64,000 nt of DNA from Yamagishiella unicocca (Eukaryota; Chlorophyta; Chlorophyceae; Chlamydomonadales; Volvocaceae): contig BDSL01000048.1 of assembly GCA_003116995.1 (NCBI GenBank), positions 372,001 through 436,000 of the forward strand. Reading direction: 5' to 3'. The notes beneath the pieces were generated by a model. It had not been told where the DNA came from. It saw only the letters and a list, made by a program, of their open reading frames with translations, and ran no database searches. This document shows, piece by piece, positions 53,786 through 64,000 of the stretch. The first letter of the stretch is position 1. Each line of letters opens with the position of its first letter. The position numbers and the translations under genes are program-made.

Positions 53786-54852
53786 GTTGGAACGGCGCGA
53801 GGCTCTGCTTCTCCACCCAAGTCAGGTCAGCGTATGGCCATTTTAGGTAGGAGCAATTCGCGATCCTTGAAATTGCACAGTCCTTTGTAATTAATCGCAG
53901 TACCTGAAGTTCCTTGGGTTCTGGACCCAACGCGATTACCGAGATAATACGAATCCTCTACATGTCGAGCTTGATTACAAGGAATAAGCCCCAAATCTAT
54001 TCTTCGTTTGGTGAGTACTTTAGTTTGGCGCTGGCAACAGGTATCGGATACTACTCCCGCCTTTTTCTGTTTTCGTCCAAGTACGGCTTCAAGGTGAGTA
54101 CCGGTACGCGTTATGCCCGGCGTGCCGGCGACGAACGGTCACCTTCCGAATGCATGCCACTGCGTCCCACCTACTTGACATGGACCACAGCTGGATCGCA
54201 TACGTCTACGCACTACCGGTACTCAAGGCGCAGATTACCCAGGCTGTAACACAATGACGCATCAATGTATGCGATCCTTAGGCCGCAGCGATCTTCATTT
54301 TTTTCTCTGCTGAAAGGGTCGTGCGAGGTTTTTGCGTGGTCGCGATGCCAATTCCGATAGCCCCGCGCAGCACACAGTACCCTCAGTACCGTAATTGACG
54401 GCAAGATCCCCATCACGCTCTGAAGACCTCTCAAACGTTACAACCCAAGGGCAATGTCTAACAGTCTACAAGCGAGGCTGGGCCAGGACTAGAGACAGCC
54501 GGAAAGTACCAGCGGTGCCTGAAATCTGGATTCAGGTGCTCAACACCAGGGAGGCCTCACAGCATGTACCCTTGAAGCTGCCAACTACCTTACCTAATGG
54601 ATACTACTTACGGAATCTTAAAAATGGTTTCGGGCACCTCACAGCGTTTACTACCACAGCACAGCGGGCATCTCGCTCCCCAGTACCAGCCGTAGGCAAC
54701 CCAATTTGAGGCAAACCGGCTCCCCCTCGCGCCCGCCCACACCTGCCCGTTATTACTGTCCCACGTCCAGCTGGGGCCATGTTCGAGCCGACCCAGCTCC
54801 CTCATTACTTGGCCCCCATCCTTCCTCAGGTACAACACAACACCGGCGGGGC
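53786..54852. other. Spacer between the ERCC6L2-like 3' end and the GCP6-like 5' end
   Basis: About 1.07 kb between two co-oriented minus-strand genes. It should hold the 3' UTR of the ERCC6L2-like gene and the promoter of the GCP6-like gene. Base composition is less GC-rich than the flanking exons. No other gene is seen. Confidence 0.55.
54438..54442 (-). terminator. Candidate poly(A) signal TGTAA
   Basis: TGTAA on the minus strand is the first such motif found past the stop at 54853, about 410 bases downstream, a plausible 3' UTR length for volvocine algae, where TGTAA is the usual signal. The short motif occurs by chance, so confidence is low. Confidence 0.3.
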
Positions 54853-57800
54853 TCAGGCCGCAGGGGACCTGGAGGCCCCCGCCTCCGCCCCCGCCTCCGC
54901 CTCCCGCAGCACTGCGTTCAGCTGCTGCAGCATGGCCTCCCGCTCCACGGACCCCGCCGCCGCGCCCACCCACACCCCCGCCAGCTCCTCTGCTCCCAGC
55001 CCGTACTCCGCAGCCAGCAGCCGCAGCGCCGCCAAAGCGCGCGCGGTCCCGCTCCCTCCCGCACCCGCGGGGATGGAAGCCGCGCCTGCGGCAGCTGCCG
55101 CCAAGGGCCCGGCCGTCGCCTCGCATGCAACCTCGCTTCGTGGGCTGTCAGCGCCGTAACCCTGTCGCTCCTGCCGCCGTCGCCGCCAGCGAGCCCCGTC
55201 TCCTCGCCGCTCGGGCCCTTCGCCGTCATCATCGCCACCAGCGGTAGAAGCTTGTAGGGCGCCCATCCGGCGCTTACGCCCCGACCTCCTGCCGCCAGCT
55301 GATCGCGCAGCGCCAACGCCACCTGCAGGTGTCGGGCCCTGACCCTGCTGCTTCTGTTGGCGCTGCCTCCGCCGCTGCGGTTCCAGTCGCCGAGGCCGCA
55401 CATGACCGCCGTCTTCGCTGCCAGCGCCTCCAGCGCTGGGTCCCCCACCAACAAGGCCCCGGAACCCCGAGCCGCCGTCACCACCGCTGCCCTCCGCGCC
55501 CTCCTCCTCGTCCGCCGCCTGCTTGTCGTCTTCCCGGTCGTCCTCCGTGGCTTCGTCTACAAGCATCACATCGTCATCGTCGCTGGCGTCGTCATCGTCG
55601 TCCTCCTCCTCGTCATCGGAGATCTGGATCACTTCGTGGCCGCTATCCCCCGGCACCACCTCCCCCAGCCCCTTGCCGCCACCACCACCCACGCCACCAA
55701 CACGGCCCACCCCCCTGCGGCCACGATGCGCTGCGCTGACAGACCCCCTGCGGCCGCCATCGGGCCCGCCGCGCGAAGAGGTAACGAGCCACGGCGGCGT
55801 ATGCGCCGCCGCCTCAGCACCTACTCTCGCCAAATCAGGCAAGCCGCCAAGTACGGCTAGATTCACGGTTACGGTGCCATTGGTTGTATTTACCGTGACG
55901 CCCTGCGGGAATCCACAGACCTCGTACGTTTGGGACGAACCCGTACCACCTGTTGTTGTTTCCTCCGCGTTCGCGCCTGTGGGAGCAGCTGGGGGCTGCC
56001 GCCTCCGGGACGGCCCAGCAGCCGATGGTCCACTGACAGCGGCCATTGACACGTCGTCCTCGTTGTCGCCGTACGGGTTGCCGTCGTACGGTCCGGGCAG
56101 CAGCTGCGTGTGCGCACCGCAGCTGAGCAGCCGGTCGTGGGGGATGATGTTGCTGCGGAGGGGAAGGTCGGGTTGGGTGCGGGGGCGTCGGGCTCAAGAG
56201 GGCCCTGCCTGAGGTTGAAGTGGGCCCGGGTCCTGCCATCTTTCCCGGTTCCAGACCTCTCTATCCCCGCCCCCCTCGCCCTGCATCGCAACGCACCGAA
56301 GCCGCCCCGCCTCGTCACGGCCGCCAGCACCACAGCCGCCGTCCTCCTCCTCCTCCGTCGAGGACTCCTCCTGCGCACCACCATCACCGCCACCACTGCC
56401 GCCGGTCTCGCTCGGCGCCCCTGCCTGCCCGGCTGCAGTAGACCCGTAGTCGCCGAGCTGCGGCGGCTGGTAGTGCTGCTGCCCCTGCCCCCGACCCACC
56501 CGCTGCTCCCGCCGCTCAGCGTCCACCAAGCTGCAAGCCAGGGCCGCCAAACCCTGGCCGTCGTCGGCGTCACTGTCCGCGTCGATAACGCCGATATCGC
56601 CCAACTCAGCCGCCGCCGTGGGTGGCGGGCGGGCCGCCCGGCCCCGTCTTCCCGGCGTCGCGGAGGCTCCGGCAACGCCGCCGTCAGCGGCCGCCCCCGT
56701 CAGCAGCCGCTGCACCAGATCCGGATCCAGAGTCTCGATCCGCAGCTCCCGTGCGAGTCCCGCCGCCGGCCCCGCCGCTGCCGTACCGCACTCTGCAGCC
56801 TCAGCCTCGCCGCCAGGCTGGTTGTCGTACACTGCGCGTCCGCCACCATCACCGCCACTGATGCCGGCCACGCTGCGGCCGTCGCCCTCCCCGCCCTCTT
56901 CATGGCTCTGGAATGGTGCAGGCGACGACCTCGGCTGTAGCCGCTCCGGGCGGCGGAGGACCGGTCTCTCCAGCCGTGGCGGCTGTAGCGGCGGCGGCTG
57001 CAGCGGCGGTGCGATGAGCAAATTCTCCAGGCCCCACAGCTCCCCCTCCGCACCCTTGACGCCCTAAGCGGAGCAGGACGAGCAATCCGGAGCGATGACG
57101 ACGTTAAGGGGTCGTGGTTTCGGGGCAGGAGGTTGGGGTATGCATCCTTCCGGATTCGGTGGATTGATCTCCGGCATCTGACCCACCTGCACGCCCCGGA
57201 AGTATCGGGCCTCCTGCCTGCCGGAGATGGCCATATTGGACTGCAGCGGGGAGGAGGGCGGCGGTGGAGGCGGCGGGTGTTGGGGCCATGCGTCACGAGG
57301 GGGAGGGATAACTCATCAGCAAGAGGAGGGGGAAGGAGCAGGAAGGGGGGGCGTGGGGTGTGTATTGCGAATCAGGCAGCGGCTGGGAACCCAACGTGAT
57401 CCTCCCGCTGCCTTGACCTTCCGCGGACCATTCCTCCCCGCCCCGCCCCCACCCTCCTCCGCAACCTTCCCCCCCGGGCCCAGTACAGTACCTGCTGCTG
57501 CTTGTACAGCTGGCGGCGGTACACGATCTCCTCCACCGTACCCGCGGCAACCAGGCGGTACACGTGCACGTCACGGTGCTGCCCCAGGCGGTACGCGCGG
57601 TCCTGAGCCTGAGGCGCGCGGGGGAGCGAGAACGTCCCCCCCACGGCAATGGTGCGACAGCACGGCAGGGCAGGGGGCAGAGGGACCAAGAGGTGAGGGT
57701 GCGGGTGAACGGAGGGGGCTGTGGGGTCCGGCCATGTGGCTGTGTGTTGGGGCCTGCGCTGTCGGGCGCCTTCGGCCCTGCCCCCGAAACTCCATGCAAG

Positions 57801-60800
57801 GCCCCCGGCGCGAACACGGTAGCCAGGCCCCCTCCCTTACCTACAAATCCACATGGGCCCGATGCCCCCCACCTACAAACCCACATGGGCCCGATGCCCT
57901 TCACCTGCAGGTCGTGTGCCGGGTTCCACGAGGGGTCGAAGACCACGACTCGGTTGGCGGAGGTGAGGTTGAGGCCCAGCCCCCCCGCCAGGGTGGAGAT
58001 CTGGCGGCAGGGCAGGGAGGCGGAGGAAGGAAGCAGCGGCAGGGGTGAGCTGGAGGAAGGGCATGCACTTGCTGGCGCCTTGCGACAGCAAGAGAAGAGG
58101 AAGAACAGCACGCAGGAGCAATCGAGTTAGACTGCAACCCCCCATCCGGGTTTGTATACCGTAGCCCTGGCGCCCGGTATCGCCCCTTTCCCGCCACCTT
58201 GTGCCCCCACCAGGAAGAGGAAAGCCGACGGGCGGCTGTTGAAGTGGTCCACCAGCGCCTGCCGCTCCGAAACCGGTGTGGAGCCGTCCAGGCGGCAGAA
58301 GTCGTACCCCTGGGTGGACGGGGTCGGGCAGGAGGGGATCCCAGGCTTGAGCTCGCGATGAGTATGGTGGGAAGAGGCCCCTTCCCTCACCCCCCCTTGT
58401 CCCTCCCCTCCCTCTCCCCGGTCGTGCCCACCCACGCCGTACACGTTCCACGCCACCCACCTCCCGCACCACGTACGCCTGCACCATGTCCAGCAGCTGC
58501 GTGGAGTGGCTGAACAGCAGCACCTTGTCGGGCCCCCCCGCCCCGCAGCTGCCGCCGGGCTGCCAGGCTCGCAGCAGGGCGTGCAGGGCGGCCAGCTTGC
58601 CTGACAGCGCCAGGGACGACTGGCTCAGCCAGCGGGAGCTGGGGCTGAGGGTACGGGAACGTCGGGTAGAGGAGGGGGACGCGGTGTGTATGCATATGAC
58701 GGTAGCCGAGGCTGACTGGCGGGACGATAAGTGACTGACGGGGGAGATAGTGGCGCAACAGACCGTGCCCCCGCACCACCGCCACCTACCACACCATCTA
58801 CCCACGGAGACCTCGCATCCACGGGTCTTCCTCGACCCCCCCCCCACAAATCGGCTCACCCCTGCCCCGTGGCGCCCCCCGCCACCTCGCCCCAGTCCTC
58901 CCCCAGCACCCCCCGCCCCAGCTCCTCGTCCCGTGCGGCCTGGGCGGGGTCCTGTCGTACGAAGGAGGGGTTGGGCACCAGCAGCGAGAGGTGCTGGCAG
59001 ATCTGGGGCGGGAGCCGGAGGGGGAGCCGGGAGGAGAGAGCGGGTTGGCTTTGGGACTGGGAGGGTTAGTAGCGGGCCGTGGGTGATGGTGGTGATGGTG
59101 CACTCTTATGTCCCCCGCTGCATTGCCCGCCTCGCCCGTCCACAGCCCCCACCCTCCTGCGCCTCTTCATCCGCGCCAGTGCCGACTTCCGCCGGTTTGT
59201 TCCTTGCCTACCCTCCTGCGGCGCACCTTCCGCAGCAGCACCAGCAGCGGCATGGTGACGCACAAGGGGCAGCGCAGGCGGGAGCTGCGGGCGCAGCCGC
59301 CGGGCTTGTGGCGCCTGAGGGGGGCCCGAGGCGCAGGGGAGGGGAGGGGGAGCGGCGAGGAGACCCGGTTACACGACTTAGGAAATGGGGCGGGGTTGCA
59401 AGGAAAATCCGTGTATTTTGAAGGGGAAGACCGCTTAGAACAGACGAGGCAATGGGGCGGGGGAGGGGGTCCTCACGGGGTCCCCAGCCGCCGGTGGGTT
59501 GCAACGGCACGGGGTGGGGCCTGGGCCTGGGCCCGCTGGAGACCGCCGGCGCCAGGCTCACCTGCAGCCGTCTGGTCGGTACACGGGGTGGAGGGGCTGG
59601 TCGCAGCTGCAGCAGTGCAGCTGCCGCCACAGCACGCCGGTGGACATGGCGGCGAGCAGCTGGGGGTGGGGAGGCGAGGGAGGAGGACAGGGCGCGTGGA
59701 GGGGCGTGAGCGGGAAAGGCACGGAGGGGAGCTGCTTGCTGCAAGCCAGACGGGGGATGTAGTGGCCAGGCGACCAAGGGTGAGCCATCGGCAGTAGGAG
59801 AGCCCCCGAAGCCATCCAAGACCCGACCGCCTTACACGCACCCTAGCGTAGCACTCGGGACACTCCCATACGCTCCGGCCGCCTCCACCAGCCTCCTCGC
59901 CGCCGCCTTCACCCCCTTCGCCCCCTCCGCAGCTGCACTCCCGCTTCTCACTGAGGGCGGAGTCGGGACCCCGGTCAGCCGGCCAGGCGAAGGGGGCCTC
60001 AGTGGCCGGGCAGGAAGGGGTGAGAGGGGTGCAAGGGAGCTGCTCGGGCCTTATGGTGGCTGCACGCCTTTCAGCCCCCGGCCCCCAGCCCTTGCGGCCT
60101 GCCCGTCTCCCTCCACTGCCCCACTCCCACACTCCCACACTCCCACACTCCCACGCTCCCACACTCCCACACGCACCTCAGTCGCACCAGCTGTTGCACG
60201 TCCGGGGATTTCAGCAGCCGATGGTAGGCTCGGAGCTGCAGGAGCGGGTGGGAGGAGCCCGGGAAAACAGTGAGGGACAGGCCGGGGGGGAAGGGGGAGC
60301 GGCATAAGGCCCGGCCCACCTGCAGCGGCGTCAGGTCGCAGTACACGATGCGGTCGTACTTCCGGGGCATCTGTGTGGCGATGAGCGCCTGGGTGCGGCG
60401 GAGGAGCAGCAGCGGCAGCAGGGCGTGGAGGTGGGACAGCTGGAGAGAGGCCTGGGGGGTGGAGGGGGGTTTCAGGGGGCGGGAGGGGGGTGACATGAAA
60501 GGGGAAGGGAGGGGGCCCGCGATTGCGCAGTGTGAGGGAATTGGCCAGCGAGGCAGGTGTGTAGTAAAGAGCGGACAGGGTCGGCGGGTGCGGCGATAGG
60601 GGCAGCGACCCTCGTGGCGCACCCCTGAGGCTGGAGATCATACGGGAGGCAAGGGCTGCGAGGGAAATGTAGATGACCCTACGTGTCCCCTTCCCCCTCT
60701 CGTGGGTCTCCCTCTGTCCCCTTCCCCCTCTCATGGGTCTCCCTCTGTCCCCTTCCCCCTCTCGTGGGTCTCCCTCTGTCCCCTTCCCCCTCTCATGGGT

Positions 60801-63800
60801 CTCCCTCTGTCCCCTTCCCCCTCTCGTGGGTCTCCCCTCTGTCCCCTTCCCCCCCTCCTGGGTCTCCCCTCTGTCCCCTTCCCCCTCTCGTGGGTCTCCC
60901 TCTGTCCCCTTCCCCCTCTCGTGGGTCTCCCCTCTGTCCCCTTCCCCCCCTCCTGGGTCTCCCCTCTGTCCCCTTCCCCCTCTCGTGGGTCTCCCTCTGT
61001 CCCCTTCCCCCTCTCGTGGGTCTCCCCTCTGTCCCCTTCCCCCTCTCCTGGGTCTCCCCTCTGTCCCCTTCCCCCTCTCCTGGGTCTCCCCTCTGTCCCC
61101 TTCCCCCCCTCCTGGGTCTCCCCTCTGTCCCCTTCCCCCTCTCGTGGGTCTCCCTCTGTCCCCTTCCCCCTCTCGTGGGTCTCCCCTCTGTCCCCTTCCC
61201 CCTCTCGTGGGTCTCCCCTCTGTCCCCTTCCCCCTCTCCCCTCTGTCCCCTTCCCCCTCTCGTGGGTCTCCCCTCTGTCCCCTTCCCCCTCTCGTGGGTC
61301 TCCCCTCTGTCCCCTTCCCCCTCTCGTGGGTCTCCCCTCTGTCCCCTTCCCCCTCTCGTGGGTCTCCCCTCTGTCCCCCCCTCGTGGTCCCCAACCTCTC
61401 ACCTCCCGCTTGGCCGCCTCACTCGCACCCGCCTGCTGGCCGCGCCGGATGGGCCGGGCCAGCCGCTCCTCAAACGCCTGGCGGGAACCTGGGCAGCAGT
61501 GGAGGCACCGGCAACAGCAGCGCACACAGTAAGAATAGTAGCATGCAATGAGCTGCTGGTTGTGGCGACAGAGGTTGCCAGGAAGCCCTCCAGCCGCAAC
61601 CTAGCGACCCACACAGCGCCCTCATGCTTCCGTCTTCTCTGTTCCAGCTAACGCCTGCTACCCGGCCGCCCAGCTACCCGGCCAGGGCCCACCCACCCGC
61701 ACACCCCGGCACCGCCCAATCCATCAGCGCCCAGAGCTCCTTGTATGCATTGGGCATGAGGGTGCCTGAGTAGCAGGAGGGCGGGGGGAGAGGAAACCAA
61801 CTGGTCGGCGCTTGACAGGATGGAGGGCCGGGTCCGGGGAGGGAGCGGACGGATGGAAGGGGTTCCGAGAGAGAGCAAGCACGGGCGTCAACGAGCGGCG
61901 AAGATGCCATGTTCCCTCCCAGTCCGTTGTCGCTAGGCAGTCATCACCTCACCTCACCACACCCAACGTTCTAACCCCGCCCTCTCCTGCCGCAACCCAT
62001 CCCAACAGGTCACCGCCACTACCGTCTGTGAGATCGGACCCAATCCAAGATCCAAAACCCGTCCTGCTGCTCCATCCCCCACCCTGCCCTTACCACTGAG
62101 GCCGTACCGCAACTTGGTGCGCACGCGACGAGCCACTCGCCGCAGGCCGCTCCTGGAGCAGCAGCAGTAGCACCGGCAGCAGCAGTAGCACCGGAACCGG
62201 CAGCAGCAACAGCTCAAATTGTACTCGGGTACCCCAGCTACATCATCCGTGACACCACCTAGCAGCCAGCAAGCCTTGGCGGCAGCAGCCGGAGAACCGA
62301 GCCAGGCCCCACACCACCTACGCAGCTCCTGCTGCTGCCACAGGCCTCGCCAAACCCAACCAGTCACCCCCTCACTTGCGCGTCTTGATGCGGTGCACCT
62401 CATCCAGAACCACACAGTGCCAGTCGAAGAAGGAGGCGGCGGCGGCGGCAGAGGACGCAGCGCCGGACCGCCTGCGGGGTCCCTGGCCCTGCCCCGCCCC
62501 CTCTCCCTCCGTCTCCTTGTCCTCCTCATCCTCCGCCAGCCGAGGGTCCACCAACAGGTGACCATGAGCCCGGAACATCTCATAACCAACCTAGCGGGTA
62601 TGAGAAGAGGAAACCCGGCGGGGGGAGGTTGTGTGGGGGGGAAAACTGACAGGGGTCAGGTACGGAGTGCGGGGGCTGGCTGGGACCCTGCCCTGCCTTT
62701 CCCACGCCTGGCCCCGGCACTCACCACCACCGCCGCCACACGTCCCGATGCCGCGTCATCCAGGGCCTGGCGCCGGCCCTGGCGGGAGTTGTACAGCGCC
62801 ACCTGCGCAGATGAGATGCGACATACGCAGCAGCGTCTAGGATGGTCCAGTCGGTGGTGCTAGGATGGTCCGGTCGGTGGTGCTAGGATGGTCCGGTCGG
62901 TGGTGCTAGGATGGTCCGGTCGGTGGTGCTAGGATGGTCCGGTCGGTGGTGCTAGGATGGTCCGGTCGGTGGTGCTAGGATGGTCCGGTCGGCGTGTGAT
63001 GAGGTGCAGGCAGGGCGCCGCCGGCCGTATGGGGGTGACGCTATGGACTCTCATGTGGTGGCGTGTTCTGCGGGCTGTAACCTGCACACACACATCCACC
63101 GCTTATCCCCCGCCTCTCCACCCGCGCTCCAATCCCTTCCACCGCCCCACCCCCATCCCCACCTCCCCAAGGTTAGTTTCTGCCCTCCGTTTCCTATGTC
63201 GTGTAACACCGGGTGTACTCGCCACCCCCAAGGCGCCCACCCGCAGATCGCTCCACATCTCGAACTCCCGCCGCCAGTTGTCAAGCAGCGACGCGGGGGC
63301 CACCACCAGGGCCACCCGGGGGTAGCGGGGGGCCGCTCCAGGGAGGGTGGGGGGGTCTCCAGGCCGCCGGCCCAGGACCGCGGACAGGAAGGCGACGGCC
63401 TGGGGCACCCAGGAGGGAGGGAGGGAGGGAGGGAGAGGGAGGGCGCCATGTTGGTATGGGTTATGCGCGCAGGTGGCGGCCTACTCAGGTGCAGCTGGTG
63501 GGGTCCTGTGGGTGCGCGGATGAGTACGAACCTGATCCTGATGCTGTCTCTCAGCACACCGCACATGCCTGGCCCAATTCCCATCCCTTCGCCCAATACC
63601 CCACACACAGCCATACAAAAACACAACGTGACTTCGCCGCCCCCCCATGCATCAACGTCTTTTTCCTAACCGTTTTTCTCGCATCCACGGGTCTTCCTCG
63701 CCCCCCCTTCCAATCACCTGCAGGGTCTTTCCCAGCCCCATGTCGTCCGCCAGCAGGCCGCCAAGCCCGCCTGCGTATTGCCTAAACAGGAACGCCACTC

Positions 63801-63846
63801 CCTGCACCTGGTAGTCCCGCAGGTACTTGGCCGCAGAGGGAGGCAC
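54853..63846 (-). CDS. ERCC6L2-like: SNF2-family DNA translocase, ERCC6L2-like (5' partial)
   Basis: ATP-dependent nuclear DNA translocase; relatives act in double-strand-break repair and genome stability. Exons: 63846-63718, 63399-63241, 62802-62725, 62590-62376, 62152-62094, 61765-61703, 61488-61403, 60451-60320, 60235-60177, 59950-59842, 59659-59562, 59314-59212, 59002-58860, 58644-58461, 58309-58211, 58000-57905, 57608-57492, 57240-57187, 57063-56297, 56152-54853; 1349 residues visible, in frame. Motifs: [13 protein letters not shown] (Q motif region), DDMGLGKT (I), [10 protein letters not shown] (Ia), LDEVHRIK (II), YGLSGTLMPN then [13 protein letters not shown] (III), [14 protein letters not shown] (IV), [24 protein letters not shown] (V), [18 protein letters not shown] (VI). 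LYKQQQ, RYFRGVQ and [10 protein letters not shown] follow as in ERCC6L2, which separates it from CSB/ERCC6. Cys clusters (CSC, CPEC, CCSC, CPLC) sit between motifs III and IV. The C-terminal 700 residues are mostly disordered with acidic VIQISDDE and VMLVDEA. The N-terminus lies beyond the window. Confidence 0.88.
60687..61382. repeat. Approximately 31-bp minisatellite in ERCC6L2-like intron
   Basis: About 22 copies of a unit such as CTCGTGGGTCTCCC plus CTCTGTCCCCTTCCCCC, with variants (TCATG, TCCTG; 30 to 32 bases) arranged in mixed order. It fills most of intron 60452-61402. The plus strand is pyrimidine-rich, so the transcript is purine-rich. Long open frames on both strands here are repeat artefacts. 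Confidence 0.95.
62838..62994. repeat. 23-bp minisatellite in ERCC6L2-like intron
   Basis: About seven near-identical copies of GGATGGTCCGGTCGGTGGTGCTA, the first with CCAG for CCGG, in intron 62803-63240. Confidence 0.95.
63410..63440 (+). repeat. GGGA repeat, G-quadruplex-prone
   Basis: Consecutive GGGA units on the plus strand in intron 63400-63717, directly before the acceptor of the 63399-63241 exon on the minus strand, where it reads as a pyrimidine tract. Confidence 0.8.
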
Positions 63847-64000
63847 CTGGGGGGACAGGGGATGGGGGCAGACGGCGGAGTAAGGGCGGGGGCAACGGCC
63901 AGAGGTGCGGTGTCTGTGTGCATGTGTCTGTGTGTGTATGTGTGTGTCTCTTGTTTCCCCCAGCTGGGGCCTTGACGCCAGGCAGGCAGGCTCGCACCGC
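63847..64000 (-). other. Probable intron of the ERCC6L2-like gene at the window edge
   Basis: The minus strand contains a good CAG acceptor at 63847 and a TG/CA-rich stretch at 63915-63950. No conserved exon is recognised; upstream exons of the gene are expected to the right of the window. Confidence 0.45.

Noticed and set aside
60673..61651. Long plus- and minus-strand open frames (up to about 447 codons) over the 31-bp minisatellite
   Set aside because: They translate the repeat unit in several frames at once, with low-complexity Ser/Pro- or Arg/Gly-rich products, and lie inside an intron whose flanking exons join in frame.
63230..63240. Later donor (GGGG/GTGGCG) for the ERCC6L2-like motif Ia exon
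   Set aside because: The donor GTGGGC after DLR (63241) has the better consensus and gives DLRVALYNSR without an unsupported insertion.

Overview
The window looks like nuclear DNA of a volvocine green alga (Chlamydomonas/Gonium/Volvox group). Reasons: intron-dense genes with GTGAG/GTGCG donors and CAG acceptors, GC-rich coding and intron sequence, Ala/Gly/Gln-rich low-complexity exons, minisatellites in many introns, and an algal-style combination of genes. The species is inferred, not read. All gene models below were built by hand from exon homology between paralogs, splice signals and reading-frame bookkeeping; each complete model keeps frame through every junction.

Region 1 (1-41.4 kb) is a cluster of four paralogous receptor-like 3',5'-cyclic-nucleotide phosphodiesterases. 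Copies A (268-5879, 5' end outside the window), B (8808-16843) and C (21488-30181) lie head-to-tail on the plus strand; copy D (41368-33508) is inverted, tail-to-tail with C. B, C and D each encode TM helix 1, a CHASE-type extracellular sensor, TM helix 2, a helical linker, a long disordered segment and a class I PDE catalytic domain ending in the invariant Gln (KSQ) and a short tail. A shows only the cytoplasmic part. The exon layout (17 recognised exons in B, C and D) is shared almost base for base in exon length, but different exons resemble different paralogs, and some introns are near-identical between copies. This indicates ectopic gene conversion, including between the inverted copies B and D. 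The spacers are richer in A+T and hold dispersed and tandem repeats, a foldback hairpin and one small TIR element, with no other convincing gene.

Region 2 (44.0-53.8 kb, minus strand) is one 15-exon gene for a gamma-tubulin complex protein, best matched to GCP6: N-terminal Spc97/98 fold, coiled coil, a very long disordered insert, then the C-terminal gamma-tubulin-binding fold.

Region 3 (54.85-63.85 kb, minus strand, 5' end outside the window) is a SNF2-family DNA translocase of the ERCC6L2 type with all helicase motifs, an expanded Cys-rich insert and two tandem SUMO-interaction-like motifs in its tail. Its introns carry large minisatellites.

The most interesting system is the CHASE-PDE receptor cluster: putative transmembrane receptors whose predicted output is hydrolysis of cAMP or cGMP, kept as a mosaic by conversion.
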